The notes under the pieces were generated by a model that did not search any database, was not told where the DNA came from, and saw only the letters and a program-made list of their open reading frames with translations. Both the position numbers and the translations under genes were made by a program. A DNA stretch of 51,654 nt, taken from Sulfobacillus sp. GTDB lineage: Bacteria; Bacillota; Sulfobacillia; Sulfobacillales; Sulfobacillaceae. The stretch spans positions 1 through 51,654 of the forward strand of contig DAIDDL010000029.1 of NCBI GenBank assembly GCA_027309085.1, in the 5' to 3' direction. How positions within the stretch are numbered: the stretch's first letter is position 1; every line of letters begins with the position of its first letter. Shown one piece after another: positions 44,503-51,654 of the stretch.

Positions 44503-46011
44503 TTAATGCTGGTAAATCTGGTGACGCTGACCAAGCCATGCGTTTAGGTATTGACGATTTTTCAGTAAAACGATCTTAATTTCTTGCGTAACTTTGTTCC
44601 ATGCACTCCAATCCGTTCGGCGATAGGCGGTGCCGCTCCATTTTCCTCGTCGTTGCATCCATTCACGCAAGGGTTTTGGCACATTCTCCCGCCAAACCTT
44701 CAGCCCTCCGCGCCGTCCAATCACCAAAGCGGCGGCGTGATGGACGCTGATCCCATACTGCGGTTGATACTTCAATCGTCCAATAATGGACGTGTAAGCG
44801 GGCTTCGCCTTACGCACTTCGACTCCCTCACGGGCGGCTTGGCGTTTTAACGCCGTCAAGAACGCCCGGTAGGTAAACTGGTGGGTCACCCGATTGAACT
44901 TGGCGCTCACATCTTTGTCGTGAATGAAATCTAAGTTTTCCACCACGAGACCCGCTCCGCGTTCTTTGGCCCACTGCACGGCTTGATGGGTCACCGCACC
45001 GATGATGGCATCCCGTTGAGTGGCCCGCGCATCGTACAGGCGGCTATCGCCGAAGGTGGCAAAACCTTGCGGATTGCCATCGGGGCGGACATGGCAGAGA
45101 GCTAAAAAGGTGACATTGGTGTCCACGCCGACCCACCCGTTAACCGGATAGGTTTGCAGTGCAGCAGGTTCTTCCTCCACAGTGATCCGCACCTGATAGC
45201 GTCCGTGCCGCCGGAGAATTTCGACTTGGTACGGATCACCAGACGCCAGTACTCGACGCAGTAACCCTTCATAATCCCGTCCGTTGATCTTCCCAGTTTT
45301 ACTATGCACCTTGCGAGCAACATAGAGAGGCAGAGACAGCCGACGGTAGCGGATGCCCTTTTTCTCTGTATCCCGTTCATCCAAAGACATTTCTAACAGC
45401 CAATGGTCCGGTCCTTCGTGAAGGCGCAGGAGCGGATTGCCCGTTTTTGTCCGATCACCCCGAGCAGACAGGCGCCCGTTGCGCCCTTCGTCCCATTGTT
45501 CTTTCCAGACTTTTTGCCGTTGAAACTCGGCTAACGGGTCTGCCAGTGTATGAAAGCGTTCCAAGAACAGCTGGCGCGTGCCGAAAACGACGGGAGGAAA
45601 GGTCTTCTCTGTGACATGCTTCTGATACATGGCGACATGTTTTTGTTGCCGCAGGAGTTTACGCTCCAAGCCCGGGATCCGTCGGGAGTCGGGATGATCT
45701 TTTTTCAGCACCGCGAGGCGTGTCGCGGTTTTTTTGGCGCGGCGTTGCCAGAGGGTTAGCGCGTCTTGCATGGCTTGACGACGGCTTGTGATCAGCTCTT
45801 GCGCGTCATGAACCGCATCTTTGGCATAGCGTAAAGGCAATCCCATTTCACTCGCACAATGCCGTTCAATGGCTCCGACTTTAATCATGCCTTCGCTGAG
45901 CCGCTTGAAGGCAAATCGCATCATAAACCCATACTCGCGCATGAGGCGACGGAGTGCCGTGTCCTGGTCTTCATTCACATCGAGGAGCACACCAAAAATG
46001 GTCGTTTTCAT
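44503..46011 (-). CDS. tnpB: TnpB-family RNA-guided nuclease of an IS607 element
   Basis: The 502-residue protein has a long helical N-terminal half and a RuvC-like C-terminal half. The first RuvC Asp is Asp297 in GWVGVDTNV, and Glu358 lies in GLVVENLDF. KPAYTSIIGRLKY corresponds to the usual NPAxTS motif. The C4 zinc finger (CxxC...CxxC) is absent, and where a third acidic residue is expected I see VHHAAALVIGRR (residues 423-434), without an Asp or Glu. The alignment is by eye. It begins four bases inside the end of the recombinase gene. Confidence 0.82.
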   Translation of the reverse strand: MKTTIFGVLLDVNEDQDTALRRLMREYGFMMRFAFKRLSEGMIKVGAIERHCASEMGLPLRYAKDAVHDAQELITSRRQAMQDALTLWQRRAKKTATRLAVLKKDHPDSRRIPGLERKLLRQQKHVAMYQKHVTEKTFPPVVFGTRQLFLERFHTLADPLAEFQRQKVWKEQWDEGRNGRLSARGDRTKTGNPLLRLHEGPDHWLLEMSLDERDTEKKGIRYRRLSLPLYVARKVHSKTGKINGRDYEGLLRRVLASGDPYQVEILRRHGRYQVRITVEEEPAALQTYPVNGWVGVDTNVTFLALCHVRPDGNPQGFATFGDSRLYDARATQRDAIIGAVTHQAVQWAKERGAGLVVENLDFIHDKDVSAKFNRVTHQFTYRAFLTALKRQAAREGVEVRKAKPAYTSIIGRLKYQPQYGISVHHAAALVIGRRGGLKVWRENVPKPLREWMQRRGKWSGTAYRRTDWSAWNKVTQEIKIVLLKNRQYLNAWLGQRHQIYQH

Positions 46012-46655
46012 ACGGAGTCTCCTTCCTCGGCTAATGTGGCCATCGCTTGACGCACGGTCGTGGCCACCTTTTTGCCCCCACGCTTGCCGTAGATGCGGGC
46101 CGAGAACGATGTCGTGATGGCAATCAAATCGTCGACGAGTTCCTGCTGGTCATCCTTCGCCGTATGCTCCATGATGACCACACGCACGCCGAAGGCATGC
46201 AAAAAGGTTTCTAAGTAGGCGAATCCAAAGCGGGCTAGACGATCCTTATACTCCACCGCCACGATGCCCGCCTGGTGCTGCTGAGCGAGTTCCAACAGTT
46301 GATGCAGCCCCCGCCGCTTTTCATTTAAGCCACTGGCGACATCGGTTAAAGCCGTGACCACCTGCCATTGTTGCTCCGCCGCGAAGGCGGTGAGTCGTCC
46401 CAGTTGTCGATCCAAATTCCCGGCCTCTTGTTGTTTTTTGGTGGGGACGCGAGCATACAGGATACAGCGCGAAGCCTGACCAACCTGGAGGTTCTCTGAT
46501 AACAAAGCCTGTAAGTCCGCCACACGATAACGCCGCTGATTCGTCAAGGTCCGCATCGGCACGAGAACCCCCGTCGCTTCCCAATGGCGCAAGCCTTCAA
46601 TGCTCATGCCAATCATCTTGGCCGCCTTGCCGATACTTACGAATTGTTCTTCCAT
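46008..46655 (-). CDS. IS607-type serine recombinase with altered catalytic site
   Basis: The 215-residue protein has a MerR-like HTH (SIGKAAKMIGMSIEGLRHWE) then a serine-recombinase domain: CILYARVPTKKQ, GNLDRQLGRL, DVASGLNEKRRGL and EYKDRLARFGFAYLE. The usual motif is YARVST, where the Ser is the nucleophile. Here codon CCC (46443-46445) gives Pro71, one transition from TCC. The protein is otherwise complete. ATG 46655 follows AGGTGATC; a TATAAT at 46675-46680 lies just upstream and argues against the ATG at 46688. Confidence 0.85.
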   Translation of the reverse strand: MEEQFVSIGKAAKMIGMSIEGLRHWEATGVLVPMRTLTNQRRYRVADLQALLSENLQVGQASRCILYARVPTKKQQEAGNLDRQLGRLTAFAAEQQWQVVTALTDVASGLNEKRRGLHQLLELAQQHQAGIVAVEYKDRLARFGFAYLETFLHAFGVRVVIMEHTAKDDQQELVDDLIAITTSFSARIYGKRGGKKVATTVRQAMATLAEEGDSV

Positions 46656-46719
46656 ATGCTGATCACCTAGGAATATTATACCATCCATTGTAATTCTTTA
46701 CGAGCAAATTATAAAGCAG

Positions 46720-46875
46720 TTACAACCTCCATCCCGCGCGTAGCGAAGTTTCCTCGGTAGGGGCTTTAATTGCCTCAACCCCAGCTACCCAAAGTCCTTC
46801 CGACGGGGCATCAACCGCTAGCCCCTGCTTGCAAAGCGAAAATGGCCGATTGGTATCAGCGCGCCGCCTTCTACC
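46720..46875 (-). pseudogene. possible TnpB C-terminal remnant
   Basis: The minus frame RRRRADTNRPFSLCKQGLAV is followed by DAPSEGLWVAGVEAIKAP. ADTN resembles the A-D-x-N motif at the end of TnpB, where it is followed by a short alpha-helix and a variable tail. No intact upstream domain is recognisable. It abuts the IS607 left end. Confidence 0.3.
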
Positions 46876-47472
46876 ATGGTTTGTCGTTTCGTTTTGCCGA
46901 ACTGGCGAGTCAACGGTTTTGGGCCCAGTGAACACCTTCCGTACCGAGCGGGAAATTTTAGGGGAACGGCCACCGTGGTGGTGCCCTATAGCAGCCCTCT
47001 CGATACGGCAATGGCCAGGGGAATTGCTCCGCTTGCGCAAACCGAACGAACCAATTACACGCCATCCAAGTTTGGCGGAATCTCCCCGTCGTGCGGCATT
47101 AAAAAGTGAGGGTGTCCATCTGCACGGCCAACCTTCGCTATGGTCTACCCGGCATTTCATGGCTCTTTAGATAGCAACTCTGATCACGCGATCCGCCCAC
47201 CAAATTGCGGTGATAATCTTAACACGGCTGATCATGAAAACCGCCGGACCGGGACCCAAATTGGTGTCATTATGGTTTTACGGCAGGCGACATGGTCGCC
47301 AGCACTATCGTAGGCAGGCTGTGGACCGATGGACCCAGTAGGGGGCTTCCTTGCCTTAAACATGGTGACCACGGCCACATCGCATCTGAATGGGTTTTAG
47401 CATATAGTCTGTCTAGGATGTTCATCAGGTAACCATCTATGACACGCCTAACCTAACGCGAACCGCCCCCGA
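46876..47472. other. intergenic region, no recognised gene
   Basis: No frame here has family-like features or a good ribosome binding site. It probably consists of decayed mobile DNA. Confidence 0.35.
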
Positions 47473-48375
47473 CTAACCCTTTTTCGTGCCAGAGTGTTTC
47501 TTGGGGCCACTCGTCTTCGCGTTGATTGCCCTCTTCTTTGGCAACGGCACCGGGACAGTCACTGTCACTGCTTGGCTACCCAGTTGTTTCCAAGCCTCTT
47601 CGAACGGTTTCATAGGTACCTTTTGGAGCGTTCCGGATCCCGGATTGTCCACATAGACATAGCCGGCGACCTTGTTGTACCCAACGATGAGCCCCGTGTT
47701 TTCGTCAGGTGTAGCTTTGATTAACCCTTCTGGACTTTGCCACGAAATCCAGGACGTGGTTGGCTGGAAGTTGAGGGTAGACCAAATTTCCACCGGCCTC
47801 CGGTGTCCGACAGCCGTCAATATAGTAGAAAAAGGCTTGCCGGTGAGATTGACGCCATGCCTGGGCCAGACTTTGTTGATGAGAGTTAAAATGGGAGCGT
47901 GATAGACCCCGTAGCCCTTGCCAGACTGATACATATTGCCCACATACCCCACACTGGGATCGCCCCACTTGAGAATCTGCCATACCGTTTGGCCCGCCTG
48001 ATCCTTATAACTTTTGATGACTTCCCGCATCGGGTCGACATGAATCTTCTGGGCCAATACCACCTTGCTCACCGGGTGGTCAACGGCGGAGAACAACATG
48101 GACAAGGTCGTCACCTCGGCCCCATTCGGCAATTGCGGCAATTGGGACTGGGGGGTAACTTGCAACAAAATTTGTTGCGGCAAGGGCTTTGGCTTGGCTA
48201 CTACCTTCTTTGGGACAGAGGTCTTGGAAGATTTAGTAGAAGCCAGAAGTCCATAAAAATGGTTGGAAAAGCCCACGGCCACCATCCCAATGACAATAAT
48301 GCCCGCAATCACATTAAAAATCGTATCAGAAGATCGTTTCTTTTCGCGGGAATGAGATTTGAATAAATCCTTCAC
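47473..48375 (-). CDS. C39-like protein lacking the catalytic residues
   Basis: The 300-residue protein has a membrane helix (VIAGIIVIGMVAVGF), a basic Lys/Pro linker and a C39_2-type domain clearly paralogous to the one at 41282-42145. PQLPNGAEVTTLSML replaces PQLPNGCEVTSLSML, and ATPDENTGLIVGYN replaces ATPLEHAVIIVGYN. Catalytic Cys is therefore Ala86 and His is Asn226. The Ala codon GCC is two changes from Cys. The rest of the fold is conserved (GYGVYHAPILTLINKV, SWISWQSPEG). It starts at GTG 48375 after GTAGGAG, and ends in a Lys-rich tail. It is likely a binding or regulatory pseudoenzyme. The reading frame is intact. Confidence 0.85.
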   Translation of the reverse strand: MKDLFKSHSREKKRSSDTIFNVIAGIIVIGMVAVGFSNHFYGLLASTKSSKTSVPKKVVAKPKPLPQQILLQVTPQSQLPQLPNGAEVTTLSMLFSAVDHPVSKVVLAQKIHVDPMREVIKSYKDQAGQTVWQILKWGDPSVGYVGNMYQSGKGYGVYHAPILTLINKVWPRHGVNLTGKPFSTILTAVGHRRPVEIWSTLNFQPTTSWISWQSPEGLIKATPDENTGLIVGYNKVAGYVYVDNPGSGTLQKVPMKPFEEAWKQLGSQAVTVTVPVPLPKKRAINAKTSGPKKHSGTKKG

Positions 48376-49109
48376 GGCGTCTCCTACTCTCAATGAATTG
48401 GGCTCTACACATGACCACGATCTCGCTCTGCATCCCCCCTCAGCTGTTGCATTGTCCCACTGACCTATGAATGGACATGCGCGGTGTCGAGGGCGGGGTT
48501 ATTGACGCCATAGGCCACAGACGTCGGATACAGCCGCACGCTCCACCCGTTGAAGCGGGTCACGCCGGAGGCATGATCGATGCGGGTCTGCGCTTAGAAA
48601 TACGGCCCGCCTCCGCCCACGAATCCGGCCACCGACCCCATGCGCGTCGCATGCGGGACCGACAAGCCCGGAGCCGCCTGATTCACCCAGCACGTCCAAT
48701 TGAAGCGGACGGTATCTTACAGGGGGGGCGGCCCCGCCGATCCATCCTATCGGGGAGATCCCACCGCGCAGGAACTGGCGCGGTTTTACCCACCCCAGCG
48801 GTTGATGCGTCCGGGCTTGCAGCCACTGCAGCGCTCGGGTGACCACCGACGTGCAGGGGGATGACGTCCCTGCTGGTGTGGCCGCCGGGGACGTCGCTGT
48901 CGGAGGCGAGGCGGTCGTCACGCTGCTCGACGCGGACGACGAATGGAGCGCAGCAGACGCGCTCGATGACCGGTGTCGTGCTGCCTGACGTCCTGGCCCC
49001 AGAGGGCTTCACCGTGGCACGTGCGCGGGACCCAGTCCCGTCGGCGTGATGGCCAGATGTCCGGTGACCCCGAATCATGCTGCATCATCTCTTCTAAACT
49101 ATTATCATA
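48376..49109. other. high-GC region, no recognised gene
   Basis: From about 48480 to 49060 the base composition is markedly more GC-rich than the surroundings, with open frames on both strands but no recognised family or good ribosome binding site. It looks like foreign DNA of unknown origin. Confidence 0.35.
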
Positions 49110-49451
49110 CTATGAATTAAAACGACAGGCCACCAAAGTTGTGACAACAATGTAATCAAAATTTTTTGTCACGGATGTCCCGGGATGATCGTTTATCTGA
49201 GTATATTCATCCCAACAAGGCGATGGCACCGGGTGACATAACTTAGGGCCGGCAATGCCGCGACTGTTCTCGGTGTTGCAATCGTTGTCCGTATTCCACG
49301 GGGGCGTGTCGGACGGATTGCTGGCATAGGGTGATCCGGGATAACCCGACGTCCAACTAAATTTGGGCGCAATCCCAGTCTTTCTCATCCTGTTTGCTAA
49401 ATTTGTGAAACCGCCCTATGCCAAGGTCATTGACGGAGAATCGAGTTTTGA
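49110..49451 (-). pseudogene. remnant of an unidentified gene, frame-shifted and cut by a group II intron
   Basis: Two minus-strand frames read like one protein split by a frame change near 49360-49385. First come FSVNDLGIGRFHKFSKQDE and KDWDCAQI, then KFSWTSGYPGSPYASNPSD and SPCWDEYTQINDHPG. The composition (Trp, Pro, Asn, Cys) resembles a secreted protein. I do not recognise the family. Its upstream part stops at 49452 where an intron 5' end begins on the opposite strand. Confidence 0.3.
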
Positions 49452-50195
49452 GTGCGCGTCCGTGAGGACGGGTGCTAAGCGTAAACAGCGAAATGGGCCA
49501 GAACTTGGGAGAGCTCTGGCGGTCACGCGACGCGCGTACCCGCTTCCCGATAGGTGAGAGCCGAAGGGCCGGGAATGCCACCGGAGCAGTCGGACGACAT
49601 CATAGTACTCCGCGCACGGGAAAGCCGTGTACATCGGGAAGGGTGTCGCGATTATCGGTCGTCTAACGGACCCATGGTCCGACCACAGAGAGGAGTAACC
49701 CATGTCCACCCACCTAGACGACATTGCCTATCGAGCACAGCAGCAGCCTGCCGCGCGGTTTACCGCGCTGGCGCACCATTTGACGGAAGACTTTCTGGAA
49801 GAAACGTGGCAAGCGCTCAATGCGCACGGCGCCCCGGGTCTGTTGGGGAAACCATGGCAGCCTATGCGCGCGTGCGGCGATTTCGCATCGCCAAACTGGT
49901 CGAGCGGCTAAAGGCGCACGCGTACCGCGTGCCGCCCATCCGTCGGGTGTATATCCCGAAACCGGGACAACCGCAGAAGCAGCGGCCCCTCGGCATCCCG
50001 GAAGTGGAGGACCGCCTCTTGCAGGCGGCCGTCAGTCGGTTGCTGACCCCGATATATGAAGCGGATTTCCGGGACAGCTCCTATGGGTTCCGTCCGGGCC
50101 GCAGTCCCACGATGCCCTCCGGGCCGTGGAGCAGACGGTCATGCGGCATCCCATCCGGGAGATCCATCCCACCCTCCATAGAAGTTCCGTGACAC
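49452..50195 (+). mobile_element. truncated group II intron with reverse transcriptase remnant
   Basis: The 5' end GTGCG at 49452-49456 is followed by intron RNA sequence. GGAGCAGTCGGACGACATCA near 49579 matches the conserved segment before the intron-encoded protein. The protein starts at 49702 ([20 protein letters not shown]), changes frame near 49845 and continues [34 protein letters not shown] and YGFRPGRSP. It changes frame again near 50107 ([11 protein letters not shown]) and is lost by about 50170. The catalytic YADD region and domain V are absent, so it is not mobile. Confidence 0.82.
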
Positions 50196-50451
50196 CGCAC
50201 AGGGCGGTCCGCCCACAGTCCAACAGATTCCGCGGGCGGCTTGCATGGTTTCCCCCTCCCCAACGCCATCTCTGTCATGATTTTTGAAAGAGCAAGAATA
50301 CAACGGCTGCTGAAAGGGACATCAGCCCCTCCTTGGAATGGGCTCGAAAAATTTCCTGTGTCGGTCGCCACTCACTGACGGTGAACCACTTCAGTAATCC
50401 ACCTTTCGCCTGATGTTTTCACTCCCCCAAAACTCCTATAATCTATAAGCA

Positions 50452-50796
50452 ATGCGCATATCGTTAGCCATAAAAACCCAGGTTACTGGGCCCTTTTCAC
50501 TAGCCCATTCGCACGATTTCATGTCCAGCGAAATGCGCGAAAATGATAGTGAAAGGGGGCGAAATGCATTTTTTGGCAGGAGCTCTAGTTCATTGGTGGC
50601 GGGCGCGGTCATTACCGCAGTGGTCTTTCAGTTGAATATCCCAGTCCCGTATAATCTTGTGGCCTTTGTCCTTCTCTCACTGGTGTTTGCGTATATTCTG
50701 TGGACGGCCAGCCTTAGAGATCACGCTACTCCCGCTGCCAGGAAGTCATTCAGTCTAGCGCCTCTTCTCGATCTCACCGCCCACCGAGCATCATAA
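50452..50796 (+). CDS. small membrane protein, hypothetical
   Basis: The frame encodes up to 114 residues with two hydrophobic segments (SLVAGAVITAVVFQLNIPV and YNLVAFVLLSLVFAYILWTA). No ribosome binding site is seen at the first ATG; a TATAAT at 50435-50440 lies only 12 bases before it, so the transcript could be leaderless. An in-frame ATG at 50521 is an alternative. I do not recognise the family. Confidence 0.4.
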   Translation: MRISLAIKTQVTGPFSLAHSHDFMSSEMRENDSERGRNAFFGRSSSSLVAGAVITAVVFQLNIPVPYNLVAFVLLSLVFAYILWTASLRDHATPAARKSFSLAPLLDLTAHRAS

Positions 50797-51057
50797 AATG
50801 AGAATGCGGCCTCTGAGCCACTCCAGCCAGAGGGCACCCCGCAGATCTGACAGAGGTGTCGGTTGTCTTTCTTGCCACAGATGGTTCAAAAGATAACAGT
50901 AAAATAAAAGTCCAGATTATACCCGTATGCCGCTCGCCATTTGGCCTCTGGCTGTCTACACTGGATAATGGTCGAAAGTACCTGCTTGGCCTATTGTGGT
51001 TCCTGATATTTACGTACGCGCGAAGGCCATCAGGTGAAAGAAAGGACGGGTGCGCTT

Positions 51058-51147
51058 ATGACAACGCAAACTGGCAACTGGATCGTAGAGGCGCTGTTTT
51101 TGGTGACTTTTGTTGTAGGTCTGTTATGGCCCAGCCGACATCACTAG
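51058..51147 (+). CDS. 29-residue single-helix membrane peptide before cytochrome b
   Basis: The frame MTTQTGNWIVEALFLVTFVV is followed by GLLWPSRHH and a TAG. It has an AGGACG-type ribosome binding site about ten bases upstream, one hydrophobic helix and a positively charged His-rich end. It lies 40 bases before the cytochrome b gene on the same strand, so it may be a small subunit of the same complex, like small bc/b6f subunits. That role is inferred. Confidence 0.5.
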   Translation: MTTQTGNWIVEALFLVTFVVGLLWPSRHH

Positions 51148-51187
51148 ACTATGTGGCGGCCTTAAAGACCAAGGAGGAATTGTTAAG

Positions 51188-51654
51188 ATGGCAAACTGGA
51201 CTACAGCATCTCGCAAGGCGCTGGCAGAAGTGATGTCGGTCGACACATGGCTGCCGGAAAAGATGCCGGAGTATTCGCAAGGATTTATGTACATGCTCGG
51301 GTCGCTGACCGCATCGAGTTTCGTGGCATTGATTGTGTCCGGTGTGATAATGGCGGCCAATGGCCCCGCTAGCTGGTCCTACAATGGCGCCGACCGATTT
51401 GTTGCCGCCACGCACTTCTGGTCCGTACAGGCATTTTTCTTCTTCATGATGCTGCATCTGTGGCGCGTCTTTTTTACTGGCGCATGGCGCGGAGGGCGCC
51501 GGGAAACCTGGCTGCTGGGCGCCTTAGCTCTCATTGTGGCGATTCCTACAGCTTTTACAGGCTTTTTGATTAACGGCGATTTCTATTCACAGTGGAATGC
51601 CGTGCAGGCCAAAGACGGCCTGAATGCTCTGGGCCTAGGATGGATAAACCTCCC
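51188..51654 (+). CDS. cytochrome b N-terminal part (b6/bc-type), incomplete at window end
   Basis: The open frame runs off the window after about 155 residues. AAGGAGGAA lies before ATG 51188. Four-helix cytochrome b features are visible: an N-terminal amphipathic segment, a helix SLTASSFVALIVSGVIMAA, then HFWSVQAFFFFMMLHLWR with two His 14 residues apart (heme ligands), and ALALIVAIPTAFTGFLI. It should carry electrons in a quinol-oxidising bc complex. The remaining His pair and the rest of the gene lie outside. Confidence 0.9.
   Translation, partial: MANWTTASRKALAEVMSVDTWLPEKMPEYSQGFMYMLGSLTASSFVALIVSGVIMAANGPASWSYNGADRFVAATHFWSVQAFFFFMMLHLWRVFFTGAWRGGRRETWLLGALALIVAIPTAFTGFLINGDFYSQWNAVQAKDGLNALGLGWINL

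Larger units (their letters stand above)
44190..46740 (-). mobile_element. IS607-type element (recombinase plus TnpB)
   Basis: A serine recombinase gene and a TnpB gene overlap by four bases in the order typical of IS607. The ends are not defined precisely: the left end lies upstream of 46655, and the right end beyond the terminator at 44224-44252. IS607 elements make no target duplication or terminal inverted repeats, so the borders are approximate. Confidence 0.75.

Noticed and set aside
1-51654. CRISPR arrays and rRNA genes
   Set aside because: No regularly spaced repeats and no rRNA sequence were seen anywhere in the window.

Overview
The window reads as chromosome of a moderately GC-rich, low-pH-adapted Firmicute, most like Sulfobacillus. 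This assignment is my inference from gene content; no marker rRNA is present. The supporting features are strong AGGAGG ribosome binding sites, a T-box leader, Flp-type pilin peptides, an acid-type G1 peptidase, a plasma-membrane-type H+ ATPase and OpcA together with a transaldolase-isomerase fusion.

Layout. Positions 1-8400 hold a proton P-type ATPase, a LuxR-type regulator broken by an amber codon, GAPDH, an MFS transporter damaged at its 5' end and a TDT-family transporter. Positions 8400-13300 hold small accessory genes (DUF488, DUF302, G1 peptidase, universal stress protein) and decayed transposase fragments. A selenocysteine tRNA lies at 13.6 kb on the minus strand, followed by cysK and tatA. 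Positions 15.4-20.9 kb are a tightly overlapping minus-strand operon for late cobalamin synthesis (cobU-cobQ-cbiB-cobS-cobD) that ends in a gatD-like amidotransferase. Positions 21-26.5 kb hold a lipoprotein cytochrome c, a GNAT acetyltransferase, metX, a T-box-controlled proC and a ROK glucokinase.

Positions 27.1-37.0 kb are a plus-strand sugar-phosphate operon: tkt, tal-pgi fusion, gnd, zwf, opcA, pgl and a HAD phosphatase. With glucokinase and GAPDH nearby, it covers the oxidative and non-oxidative pentose phosphate pathway almost completely.

Positions 37.1-50.4 kb are accessory: three Flp/Tad-like peptides without assembly genes, fragments of IS256, ISL3 and possibly IS30, an LCP cell-wall ligase, a C39-type peptidase next to asnB, an IS607-type element (recombinase plus TnpB), a second C39-like protein that has lost its catalytic residues, and a truncated group II intron. 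The window ends in a cytochrome b gene, with a 29-residue membrane peptide just before it.

The points most worth checking are the catalytically dead C39 paralogue, the IS607 recombinase with proline in place of its catalytic serine, the orphan pilin trio with a shared processing motif, and the unassigned structured stretch upstream of the selenocysteine tRNA.
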